Below, one piece after another: positions 8,001 through 16,535 of a DNA stretch of 64,000 nucleotides. The stretch spans positions 31,742-95,741 of the forward strand of contig DATAXD010000001.1 in assembly GCA_036266835.1 (NCBI GenBank). The letters are read 5' to 3'. Positions within the stretch are counted from its first letter, which is position 1; the number at the start of each line of letters is the position of its first letter. Position numbers and translations under genes: made by a program. The stretch comes from Galbitalea sp036266835 (lineage in GTDB: Bacteria > Actinomycetota > Actinomycetes > Actinomycetales > Microbacteriaceae). The notes beneath the pieces are model-generated. The model was not told the origin of the DNA. It saw nothing but the letters and a program-made list of their open reading frames with translations, and ran no database searches.

Positions 8001-8464
8001 TGGCCGAACAGCGGGCTCGCCCAGTCGGGAGGCCCGACCGGAATCGCCGCCTCGGGCTCGGTGGGTCCAGGCTCGGCGGGTACAGGCTCGGCGGGCGCAG
8101 GCTCGGCGGGTCCAGGCTCGGTGGATACAGGTGGAGCGCTCGGCGGAACCGGTGCCGAGGGAACAGATGGAGCTCCAGGGGCTTCCGGCTGCGGTTCCGG
8201 AATCGTCGCTGCCGACGGTGCGATCGATTCCGCCGCCGCGGGAGGCGCGGCAGGTGGCTGAACCGGGATGGGGCCGGATGCAACCCGCGCCAGTTCGGCT
8301 GCCAGTGCGGCCGCGATCGCGTCGTCATTGAAGACGCTGGCGGCAGCCTCGAGCGAGTCGGCGTCCGTTGGTGCAGGCGTGAAATTCGAGCGGCGAGGAC
8401 CGGTCGGGGCAAGAAGCTCCTCAGGGCCGGGCACAGCCCGAACGTCGTCGTCGTCGTCAGCCAT
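5051..8464 (-). CDS. NCS1/purine-cytosine permease-like transporter with a ~660-residue proline-rich N-terminal extension
   Basis: The last ~450 residues (from about 680) form a polytopic membrane protein of the nucleobase:cation symporter-1 type, starting near ERVGLEPTPLDQRVGRSARL and containing FSFVGLSWANTGADVARYQR, a position where NCS1 proteins have conserved SW and D-Y-R residues. The first ~660 residues are low-complexity: rich in P, A, E, D and S, with EPxPAEP units (about 111-136) and repeated APPxxEPxxxLAPP units (about 355-480); this part is likely disordered and cytoplasmic. The start codon lies 6 bases after TAGAAT, supporting a leaderless start and the full length. The substrate (cytosine, purine, hydantoin or other) is unknown. 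The coding frame is continuous from extension to transporter. Confidence 0.8.
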   Translation of the reverse strand: MADDDDDVRAVPGPEELLAPTGPRRSNFTPAPTDADSLEAAASVFNDDAIAAALAAELARVASGPIPVQPPAAPPAAAESIAPSAATIPEPQPEAPGAPSVPSAPVPPSAPPVSTEPGPAEPAPAEPVPAEPGPTEPEAAIPVGPPDWASPLFGQPTTPPSDAPAPSPILEDPFAPNAPSFAPATGSFPPPTAFPDPAADGSDQVGGFPQTTDPEALRELYRGAPAPTVPAADAPPPPGYESPAATSSDGVGSQSDSRPRRRALDDDDPARSTGDDSQQSATLNAIEQLQAQLHLREQEAQEFATWESAMQAIGTPEALAEVARARAELAGAAPEVPSAPAAAESPADAWPVTEPVAPPSDEPLASFAPPLDEPIPSLAPPSEEPVFSFAPPAEELAEDLAPPVDESVYDLAPPDQEPFATLAPPEFPSNDDRALDVPPPPSEDGPFAGFAPPTDVLESDTFSPPADPRDLSFVPPPSIPDAPAFLEPPALVEPLPADGLEALYRAASDSPAAEAPPAEPDAADAAATPGTSLPVTPSAPDAPTAAPSGFDDLLAGSGSPNPPAESSEWIPPDPPAGSDAATDGSAGRRPFGEGVERDDAVDPSDSIFGSAGGPVSVDTAGVAVVPEYVSVESRPIRVLPPPEPEPAPDPPPALERPRISPAERVGLEPTPLDQRVGRSARLFWLWFAANSSIVAIIFGTIIFALGVSLRQAIVATLAGVALSFFPLGLATLAGKRSGQPTMVASRATFGVVGNILPAILALLSRLFWAAALLWILGAGTADILIGAQLADGFDSSQLTIVAMSVVFVIATVIAFFGYALIAVAQLVISVVSAITIAGFILLTLKYVNIATALTQPDGPWILALTGAVLVFSFVGLSWANTGADVARYQRAGSSGAASVLWASFGAALPTFVLIGYGALLAASSPTLAEKIAGDPLESLGSLLPVWYPVPLLAATTLSLLSGVVLAMYSGGFALQAAGLRLSRSLATLLVAVLVIVIALFIAVSVTNFEQLIRDFSTTVAVPIAAWVGIFGAEVMIRKAPLDAKSLLARGGLYPDARWGNLVALIGVTAIGYGFLSATAPGLTWEGYGFTALGIPLSGPIAGSDFGVLLALVLGLVISAAAGVSAIRKQEKVDQAPE
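8055..8129 (-). repeat. Five 15-bp tandem repeats inside the permease extension
   Basis: Five head-to-tail units of consensus ggctcggcgggtnca (plus strand) encode EPGPA/EPAPA/EPVPA-type pentapeptides on the minus strand. The 15-bp period keeps the frame, so copy number can change without breaking the gene. Confidence 0.85.
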
Positions 8465-8553
8465 TCCAAAATTCTACTTAGGACGGCTCACTTTTGGCGG
8501 CTGGACGAGCCGGGTTCTGCCCAGAACTAGGGTGCGGGTTCCGGACGCGAGTG

Positions 8554-8584
8554 TTGACAGCTCACCATTACCGATATATCGTTA
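8554..8584 (+). promoter_or_regulatory. Promoter with PadR-type operator upstream of the PadR gene
   Basis: TTGACA (8554-8559) and TATCGT (8577-8582) are separated by 17 bases, a strong sigma-A-type promoter. A palindrome, TACCGATATATCGTTA (8569-8584, seven of eight positions symmetric, core CGATATATCG perfect), covers the -10 box. PadR proteins commonly bind AT-rich dyads in their own promoters, so this is the likely autoregulatory operator. Confidence 0.7.
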
Positions 8585-8642
8585 CCATGTCGTTGAATTC
8601 TTCACGACCCACTTTAACAATTTCCTCGAAAGGAAAACAATC

Positions 8643-9263
8643 ATGAGAAGCGAATTCACCATTCGACACCACCACGATCCGTCCGACCAGGCACACGACC
8701 ATCCGCACGATCGCGGCCGCGGCCGTTCGCGGGGTTGGGACGGCTTCGGATCCGCCGGCGCGGGCTTTGGCGGACCCGGCTTTGGCGGTTTCGGTCCGCG
8801 CGGATTCATGCCGCCCGGGCCCCAGCGCAAGCGGCGCGGCGATGTTCGTGTCGCGATCCTGTCGTTGCTGGCCGAACAGCCGCGCAACGGCTACGGACTG
8901 ATCAAGGAAATCACCGACCGGTCGGGCGGTACCTGGTATCCGAGCCCGGGCTCGATCTACCCGACCCTCCAGCAGCTCGTCGACGAAGAGCTGATCGAGT
9001 CGGTAGGCGAAGGAAAACGCACAGACTTTCAGCTCACAGATGCGGGGAAGGCATGGGTCGAAGCCCACGCAGACGAACTCTCCCGAGTCTGGCAGAGCTC
9101 CGACGAGCGCATCCAGGCCGACTCGGGACTTCACGAAAGCATCGCGAAACTGATGGGCGTCATCCACCAGTTGCGCTTTGCCGGGAGCGACGAGCAGCGT
9201 GCACAGGCGATCGAGAAGATTGACGAGTTGCGCCGAGCGCTCTACGCGATTCTTGCCGACTGA
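8643..9263 (+). CDS. PadR family transcriptional regulator with His/Gly-rich N-terminus
   Basis: Residues ~60-150 are a PadR winged helix: RRGDVRVAILSLLAEQPRNGYGLIKEI, then WYPSPGSIYPTLQQLVDEELIE (recognition helix and wing). The C-terminus is the helical dimerisation region. The first 58 residues are unusual, with HHHDPSDQAHDHPHD and a run of GxGF/GGPGF repeats, which may bind metal or be disordered. The ATG at 8643 follows AAAGGAAAA at good spacing; longer readings of the frame lack a ribosome site. The promoter dyad suggests self-repression. No obvious effector transporter is adjacent; the next gene is satP after 140 bases with its own promoter. Confidence 0.9.
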   Translation: MRSEFTIRHHHDPSDQAHDHPHDRGRGRSRGWDGFGSAGAGFGGPGFGGFGPRGFMPPGPQRKRRGDVRVAILSLLAEQPRNGYGLIKEITDRSGGTWYPSPGSIYPTLQQLVDEELIESVGEGKRTDFQLTDAGKAWVEAHADELSRVWQSSDERIQADSGLHESIAKLMGVIHQLRFAGSDEQRAQAIEKIDELRRALYAILAD

Positions 9264-9325
9264 GCGGATTTGGCGGTAAATGCAACAAACTCTGCGACAC
9301 GGCCAATTCTCTTCGCACGCGATGC

Positions 9326-9355
9326 TTGAACTTGTTGTTCGCGCGGGAGTAATGT
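9326..9355 (+). promoter_or_regulatory. Candidate satP promoter
   Basis: TTGAAC (9326-9331), an 18-base spacer and TAATGT (9350-9355) lie about 50 bases before the satP start. Motif match only. Confidence 0.5.
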
Positions 9356-9403
9356 CCGGTCGTAGAGTCTGGCAATGATGCCGGGCCAAAGAAGGAGTTG
9401 AAA

Positions 9404-9988
9404 ATGACCGCTGTTAACAACTCGGAAGCTGCCCCCGTCGCTCGGTTCGCCGATCCGGCCGGTCTCGGTTTGGCAGGTTTCGGCATTACCACCCTCATCC
9501 TCAGCCTCGCGAACTCGAACCTGGTTCCCGGCGCCGCGAGCGGGGTGTTCGGAATGGCGCTCTTCTACGGCGGCATTGCACAGCTCGTCGCCGGAATCTG
9601 GGAGTTCGCGAACAAGAACACGTTCGGAGCGACAGCGTTCACCTCATACGGCGCGTTCTGGCTGGCCTTCTGGTTCCTGGCTGACACCGGCCAGAAGCTG
9701 GACACGGATGCTGTCGGAACGTTCCTGCTCGGCTGGACGATCTTCACGGCATACATGACCATCGCCGCCGTCAAGACGAACATGGTCATCCTGCTGGTCT
9801 TCATCGCCCTGACGCTGACGTTCCTGTTCCTGACCATCGGAGCATGGGGTGCGGGCAACGCGACGATGAGCCACGTTGGCGGCTACCTCGGAATCCTGAC
9901 CGCGATCCTCGCGCTCTACGGGTCCTTCGCCACTGTGATGAACGCGACGTGGAAGCGAGTTGTGCTTCCGGTCATGCCCGCCAAGTAG
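9404..9988 (+). CDS. satP: Acetate/succinate transporter, GPR1/FUN34/YaaH (SatP) family
   Basis: A 194-residue protein with six predicted membrane segments. It carries the family features: ADPAGLGLAGFGITTLILSL (the NPA/DPAxLGL region), FYGGIAQLVAGIWEFANKNTFGATAFTSYGAFWL and a last helix LGILTAILALYGSFATVMN. SatP imports acetate or succinate with protons. AAGGAG lies 6 bases before the ATG at 9404. It is immediately upstream of acs on the same strand, so the pair likely supports acetate scavenging, though a strong hairpin separates them and acs may have its own promoter. Confidence 0.93.
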   Translation: MTAVNNSEAAPVARFADPAGLGLAGFGITTLILSLANSNLVPGAASGVFGMALFYGGIAQLVAGIWEFANKNTFGATAFTSYGAFWLAFWFLADTGQKLDTDAVGTFLLGWTIFTAYMTIAAVKTNMVILLVFIALTLTFLFLTIGAWGAGNATMSHVGGYLGILTAILALYGSFATVMNATWKRVVLPVMPAK

Positions 9989-10020
9989 GTCGAACCGAAC
10001 AAGATCAACTAGCACGTTCT

Positions 10021-10059
10021 GCCGATGCGGGAGGGAAAGAAAATTCCTCCCGCATTGGC
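10021..10059 (+). terminator. Hairpin after satP
   Basis: ATGCGGGAGG (10025-10034) pairs with CCTCCCGCAT (10046-10055); outer pairs extend the stem to about 14 bp. A short T-containing tract (gtttatt) follows. Probable intrinsic terminator between satP and acs. Confidence 0.7.
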
Positions 10060-10168
10060 GTTTATTGCGTTGCACAGACGTGGGGATGCGCGCAACCGGT
10101 CGGGTGGCTAACGTGGAAGCGGGCCGCTCACTCAACATAAATTCACACAAGGGACAAACAGTTCAAAG

Positions 10169-12142
<1,974 letters not shown>

Positions 12143-12161
12143 CGCCACCGGCGAGTAACTT

Positions 12162-12202
12162 GTGTTGGTGGGCGAGTGAGTTGATCGCCCGCCCACCAAC
12201 AC
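12162..12202 (+). terminator. Perfect 13-bp inverted repeat between acs and the next gene
   Basis: GTGTTGGTGGGCG (12162-12174) is the exact reverse complement of CGCCCACCAACAC (12190-12202), with a 15-base loop. No T-run follows. It begins 20 bases after the acs stop and ends 3 bases before the GTG of the next gene. Likely a transcript-end or mRNA-stabilising structure for acs; it may also control expression of the downstream gene. Confidence 0.6.
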
Positions 12203-12205
12203 GTC

Positions 12206-13270
12206 GTGGAGACCGCCATCGAACCGGCATTAGCGCAACAAAGACGAGCAATTGCGCGCTGGGTCTGGCGCGGAGTGCTTCTCGTCGTTCTCGTTGTGGT
12301 GGTGTGGTTCATCCTGATCCCGCAGTTCGCCGAGGTTCGGCCGGCGCTTGACTCGCTCGGGCACATCTCGACCCCGCTGCTGTTGTGCGGCCTGGGGCTG
12401 GAGCTCGCGTCGATTGCGACGTACACGGCGCTGAGCCTCGCGACGCTGGCGAAAGCGAGTCGCCCGAGTTACTTCACGATGCTGCGAATCGATCTCGCAA
12501 CCAACGGTGTCAGCAACGCTGTACCGGGCGGCGGCCCGACCTCGACCGCGCTCAAATATCGACTGCTGACCCTCGCACGCACGACTCCGGAAAACGCGGT
12601 CACCGGCACGACTCTCGAGATAGCGACATCCGTGCTCACTCTCGGTGGCCTCTTCGGCCTCTCGATCGCCCTGAGCGCGAGTTCGGTGAAGGGCAACTTC
12701 GAATACGCCGTCGCAGGCGTCGTAGTGGGTGGCGTTGCGCTGCTGGTTACGATGGCGGCCGTTCTGCTCGGCAAGTCGAGACAGAAGACGCTCGAACGCG
12801 TCGAGCAGATCGCGCGCCGCATCCCGTTCGTGCCCGAGGCAGCCACCGTCGAATTCGTCGATCGGATCGCCGACCAGTTGCGCGAATACCAGTCGAGCTC
12901 ACGACGACTCGTCATCGCCGTCGGCTGGGCAACCGCGAACTGGCTGCTGGATGCCGCCGCGCTGTGGGTATTCCTGCTCGCCTTCGGCTTCACATCCGAC
13001 CCGCGACGGATGATCGTCGCCTACGCGCTCGCTTGTCTCGTCGGCCTGCTTCCGATTACACCCGGCGGTCTGGGCATCATCGAGGGAGTTCTCATCCCGA
13101 CGCTCGTCGGATTTGGGACGCCCCAGGGCATCGCACTCCTTGGCGTACTGACCTGGCGCATCGTCCAGTACTGGCTGCCGATTCCGGTTGCGGCTGCGGC
13201 ATACCTGTCGCTGCGGGCCGGTCCACTGCGAAAGTCGCAACGCAAGATCGCAACGGCTGGCGCTAACTGA
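12206..13270 (+). CDS. Lysylphosphatidylglycerol-synthase TM-like / UPF0104 flippase-domain membrane protein
   Basis: A 354-residue protein with about eight membrane segments and the family landmarks NGVSNAVPGGGPTSTALKYRLL and PITPGGLGIIEGVLIPTLVGFG, as in the MprF flippase domain and YbhN-like proteins. Members are thought to move or anchor lipids; no synthase domain is present. The start is a GTG directly after a 13-bp hairpin with no clear ribosome site, so initiation may be leaderless or depend on that structure. Specific substrate unknown. Confidence 0.82.
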   Translation: METAIEPALAQQRRAIARWVWRGVLLVVLVVVVWFILIPQFAEVRPALDSLGHISTPLLLCGLGLELASIATYTALSLATLAKASRPSYFTMLRIDLATNGVSNAVPGGGPTSTALKYRLLTLARTTPENAVTGTTLEIATSVLTLGGLFGLSIALSASSVKGNFEYAVAGVVVGGVALLVTMAAVLLGKSRQKTLERVEQIARRIPFVPEAATVEFVDRIADQLREYQSSSRRLVIAVGWATANWLLDAAALWVFLLAFGFTSDPRRMIVAYALACLVGLLPITPGGLGIIEGVLIPTLVGFGTPQGIALLGVLTWRIVQYWLPIPVAAAAYLSLRAGPLRKSQRKIATAGAN

Positions 13271-13558
13271 CTAGGACTGATCCTTGCCCCGGCGGGTCAT
13301 CTTCGAGACTTCGGCGTCGATGTCGGCATCGGTGATGACCCGGCGACCCGGGCCATAGGCGTCCAGGCCAATGAAGAGGGCTGCGACGCCCATCCCGCCG
13401 ATCGGCCACGCCGGCCAGAAGTAGCCGTCATGTGCGCTAAGCAGCCAGATTCCGCTCAGAAAGAGGCTGACAACCACCCAGACACCGAGGAACTCCCAGA
13501 AGTGTCGCTTCGCCTTCAGTCGCTTCTTGGCTTCCTGGCGAATGTCGCTGTCAGTCAT
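13271..13558 (-). CDS. Small 2TM-domain membrane protein
   Basis: A 95-residue protein with a basic N-terminal helix (RQEAKKRLKAKRHFWEFLG), two membrane helices (VWVVVSLFLSGIWLL and WPIGGMGVAALFIGLDAYG) and a charged tail. This is the 2TM domain layout found alone or fused to regulators in bacteria. The stop directly abuts the convergent flippase-like gene. TAGATT lies 6 bases before the ATG, supporting a leaderless start. Function unknown. Confidence 0.78.
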   Translation of the reverse strand: MTDSDIRQEAKKRLKAKRHFWEFLGVWVVVSLFLSGIWLLSAHDGYFWPAWPIGGMGVAALFIGLDAYGPGRRVITDADIDAEVSKMTRRGKDQS

Positions 13559-13614
13559 GTGAGTAATCTAGCGCTGGTTGCTGCTGGGTGATTCCGAAAG
13601 ACCGTGGGTGTGAG

Positions 13615-13687
13615 TGGGCCCTACCGGGATCGAACCGATGACATCCACGGTGTAAACGTGGCGCTCTACCAGCTGAGCTAAAGGCCC
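13615..13687 (-). tRNA. tRNA-Val (anticodon UAC)
   Basis: The 73-base cloverleaf on the minus strand has acceptor GGGCCTT/AGGGCCC, D arm GCTCAGCTGGTAGAGC, anticodon stem-loop CCACG-TTTACAC-CGTGG (anticodon TAC) and T arm CGGTTCGATCCCG. The CCA end is not encoded. Confidence 0.96.
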
Positions 13688-13784
13688 GTCATTCGTTAAC
13701 GAATAACGCTGGACAATCCTACAAGGCGGAAAATACGATCGGTCGCAGCAGTCCCCCGCGCACGGCGAAACGACGGAGCACCGA

Positions 13785-14213
13785 ATGGATGCACAGAGCA
13801 CCATCACGATAGGAGTGCTGCTGCTCGCGCTCATTACGGTGGAGTCCGGTGGGCTCTTCATGAAACGGATCGTTCAGGGTAACGTCCCTGCGAACGACCT
13901 GCAGCGCAGCTTCAATCGCGCGGGACACGCCCACGCCGCCGTGCTCATCATCCTGAGCATTGTCATCACCATCGTGCTGCCGGTCGCGCACCTGACCGGA
14001 ATTCTCGAAATCGTCGCGAGGCTCGGAGTGCCGGCAGCCGCCATCTTGATGCCCGCCGGGTTCTTCCTTTCGGTCCTTGGGCGCGATCCGCAGAAGCCGA
14101 GCAGACTGGTCGCGCTGTTGTGGGCCGGAGTCGTGTGTCTTACGGCCGGACTCCTCACCTCAGGGCTGGCAATCCTGATCGGAGGCATCAACCTCGCGCA
14201 CCACGGCGGATAA
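13785..14213 (+). CDS. Unknown four-helix membrane protein
   Basis: A 142-residue protein with four hydrophobic segments (TITIGVLLLALITVESGG; HAAVLIILSIVITIVLPVAHL; LGVPAAAILMPAGFFLSVLG; LVALLWAGVVCLTAGLLTSGLAILIGG). The first loop carries RSFNRAGHAHAA, where RAGHAHA is a conserved-looking polar motif inside the membrane region. I do not recognise a characterised family. It is followed by another membrane protein gene in the same direction, 59 bases on. Confidence 0.7.
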   Translation: MDAQSTITIGVLLLALITVESGGLFMKRIVQGNVPANDLQRSFNRAGHAHAAVLIILSIVITIVLPVAHLTGILEIVARLGVPAAAILMPAGFFLSVLGRDPQKPSRLVALLWAGVVCLTAGLLTSGLAILIGGINLAHHGG

Positions 14214-14272
14214 TTCGCTGGTTCCCGGTCTGCCATCCCGACGGGCCGAAGGCCGCGCCATAAACTCGCCAC

Positions 14273-14953
14273 ATGAATGGCGAGGCGGGGGCGAAGGACC
14301 AGACCGATCCGAAACCGCAGCCCGAACACCGTTGGGCCGTCGGCATTGCAGTGCTCATCGCACTCACCCTCTATTTCTTCATTCCGCAGCGCGACCAGCC
14401 GATTCCGCACTGGATCGTTCCGACGCTCGGCGCGCTCATCCTCATCCCGCTGGTGATCCTGAACCCGACGCGTTTTGTGAAGGAGCGCGCCTGGTCGAGA
14501 TGGATGTCGGTGTCGCTTGCGGCGATCCTTGTGATCGTCAACCAGGTCACCATCGTGCTGGTCGTGCGAGAGCTCGTGAGTGGCAGCGTGAGTGGGCCAT
14601 CGGTGTTGCTGACCGCGGCGATGGTCTGGATCACGAACGTCATCGCATTCGCGTTCGTGTACTGGGAGCTCGACCTCGGGGGCCCGTTTGCTCGGCGCCT
14701 GCACGGCTCGCGGGCGACAGACAATATGGACTTCCGATTCCCGCAACACGACGGCGCGCCCGGCAACAAGAACTGGGAGCCGGCGTTCTTCGACTACGCC
14801 TACTTCTCGCTGTCTAACATGATGGCGTTCAGCCCGACGGATGTCATGCCGCTGACTTCGCGGGCGAAAGCGCTCATGGCATACCAGGCGCTCACCGGAT
14901 TCGTGTTGTTGGCACTCGTGATCTCGCGCGCGATTAACATCCTGCATTCCTGA
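14273..14953 (+). CDS. Unknown polytopic membrane protein (DUF1345-like / ion-channel-like fold)
   Basis: The 226-residue protein has a soluble N-terminus, about five membrane helices and a conserved C-terminal part: NWEPAFFDYAYFSLSNMMAFSPTDVMPLT followed by SRAKALMAYQALTGFVLLALVISRAINIL. The FDYxYFSxxxMxxFSPTD...SRxKxLMxxQ pattern resembles the pore region of two-TM potassium channels, but no TVGYG-like filter is present. Widespread in actinobacteria, with unknown function. TAAACT lies 6 bases before the ATG (leaderless-type start). Confidence 0.75.
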   Translation: MNGEAGAKDQTDPKPQPEHRWAVGIAVLIALTLYFFIPQRDQPIPHWIVPTLGALILIPLVILNPTRFVKERAWSRWMSVSLAAILVIVNQVTIVLVVRELVSGSVSGPSVLLTAAMVWITNVIAFAFVYWELDLGGPFARRLHGSRATDNMDFRFPQHDGAPGNKNWEPAFFDYAYFSLSNMMAFSPTDVMPLTSRAKALMAYQALTGFVLLALVISRAINILHS

Positions 14954-15051
14954 TCTTGCACTTGAGCGACCGTTCAAACTCGTGCGCCGAGGTCGTGATT
15001 TCTTGCCCACGGGCGCTAACATGGGGCAACCTGACATCGATTGGCGCCATC

Positions 15052-16395
15052 ATGCCCAAGCGCACCACCCGAAGTGCTTTCGCAATTGCCGCTGCCACGG
15101 CACTCGCCGTCGGAGGACTCCTTGCGCTTGCCGCGCCCGCTCAAGCCGCAGACACCGATCCGGCGCCGGTGCGATTGATCAGCGGGTCGCATACGGGCTT
15201 CGACGACATCTACGGTGTCGCCGTCGCACCCGACGGCACGACATACGTCGCCAACTACGTCACGAAGAACATCGAAGTCTTCGCGCCCGGCGCGAATGCC
15301 AATGCCGCACCCGAGCGAACGATCTCAGGCAGCCACACACATATCTCGGAACTCGCTGGGCTGGCGCTCGACTCTTCGGGCCACCTCTGGGTGGCCGATT
15401 ACTCCAACGGGGTGCTGGAGTTCGCCGCCGGGGCCTCCGGCAACGCGACGCCAATCCGGGTCATCAGCGGTGGGAACACGACCTTAGACGAGCCGAGCGA
15501 TGTGGCAATCGGCTCCGATGGCAGCATCTATGTTGCCGGGTACCTCTCATTCAGCATCGCAGTCTTCGACCCGTCCGCAACGGGGAACGCAACTCCCAGC
15601 CGTGTGATCTCCGGCGCGGACACAGGCCTCGATTATCCGTCTGGCGTGGTCCTCCAGTCGGATGGGTCGATCGTCGTGACGAACTACTCCGACTCAATCG
15701 AGACTTTCGCGAGCGCCGCTGCCGACGACGCAACACCGCTGTACAACATCAGCGGCGCGGACACCCAGCTCGACGAAAGCTACTATTCAGCGCTCGATGC
15801 CCAGGGCAACATCTGGGTGGCAAATTATCACGGCCAAAGCATTACCGAATATCCCGCGACCGCTAATGGCGATGTCGCTCCCACAACGAGGATCATCGGC
15901 GCCACATCAAACGTAGTTGGCCCTTATCCGATTGCCATTGCCTCCAGCGGAGAACTGTACGTCGGAAACTACGACACCAATACGGTGGCGGTCTTCGATA
16001 CGGCGTTGGCGATCAACGCTCTGAGTCCGGCGAAGGGCATCACCGACGGCGGCACCACGGTCACGATTACCGGCGCTGGCTTTGACGCGGGCGCCGCGGT
16101 TACCATCGATGGCCAGCCCGCGACCGATGTAACGGTCGTCTCGCCGACCAAAATCACCTTCGTCACGCCTGCGCACGCCGTTGGCAAAGTTACCGTCGCC
16201 GTGAGCGACGACGGAGTAACAGTGACAGTCGCGGGCGGCTTCGACTTCACCGTCGTGCTCGCGACAACAGGTCTCGACCCCGCGCCCGGCATCGGACTCG
16301 GACTTCTCCTGCTCGTCGCAGGCGCGACAGTTATCGCCTGGCGGCGTCAGCGCGCGGCGGCCGCTCGCAGCACCGTGTCCAAGTCAGCCTGGTAG
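15052..16395 (+). CDS. Secreted NHL/beta-propeller plus TIG-domain protein with LATTG sorting signal (copy 1)
   Basis: Residues 1-28 are a signal peptide ending in APAQAA. Residues ~32-315 hold repeated propeller blades of the type ISGSHTxxxxIYGVAVAPDGTxYVANY and NATPxRVISG. Residues ~325-395 are an IPT/TIG immunoglobulin-like domain (INALSPAKGITDGGTTVTITG...). The C-terminus (403-447) is LATTG, a hydrophobic stretch and a basic tail (WRRQR), a class E sortase (LAxTG) cell-wall anchor. It is likely a peptidoglycan-linked surface protein; the ligand is unknown. I use the ATG that begins the signal peptide. No sortase gene is in the window. A paralogue follows directly. Confidence 0.88.
   Translation: MPKRTTRSAFAIAAATALAVGGLLALAAPAQAADTDPAPVRLISGSHTGFDDIYGVAVAPDGTTYVANYVTKNIEVFAPGANANAAPERTISGSHTHISELAGLALDSSGHLWVADYSNGVLEFAAGASGNATPIRVISGGNTTLDEPSDVAIGSDGSIYVAGYLSFSIAVFDPSATGNATPSRVISGADTGLDYPSGVVLQSDGSIVVTNYSDSIETFASAAADDATPLYNISGADTQLDESYYSALDAQGNIWVANYHGQSITEYPATANGDVAPTTRIIGATSNVVGPYPIAIASSGELYVGNYDTNTVAVFDTALAINALSPAKGITDGGTTVTITGAGFDAGAAVTIDGQPATDVTVVSPTKITFVTPAHAVGKVTVAVSDDGVTVTVAGGFDFTVVLATTGLDPAPGIGLGLLLLVAGATVIAWRRQRAAAARSTVSKSAW
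16042..16176 (+). repeat. 135-bp near-identical block shared with 17538-17672
   Basis: By eye the two blocks, which encode the TIG domain of the neighbouring paralogues, differ at one base (16128 T versus C). A second similar stretch covers the sorting signal (about 16270-16345 and 17766-17841). The propeller parts are much more diverged. Confidence 0.85.
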
Positions 16396-16535
16396 TTCCC
16401 AGCGAGCGCGTATCCGGGGGAGGTCGCACAGCCGCCGGAACACGCGAGCGGGTAAACACGAGGTCCATCAGAACAACGACGGTACGCCGACCGATGCCGC
16501 TAGACTTCCGGCAACCCTGATAGAAACGGTGTCCT

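Noticed and set aside
7354..8140. The repeat-rich permease extension as a CRISPR array
   Set aside because: Units are 15 bp or degenerate, without spacers, and lie in a coding frame.
7583..8530. Long plus-strand frames opposite the permease extension
   Set aside because: They translate to arginine/glycine low-complexity sequence caused by the repeat composition of the real gene.
10060..10168. A cAMP-receptor/GlxR or RamB site upstream of acs
   Set aside because: I found no convincing TGTGA-6-TCACA or similar dyad in the gap; only weak inverted GTTGC/GCAAC matches.
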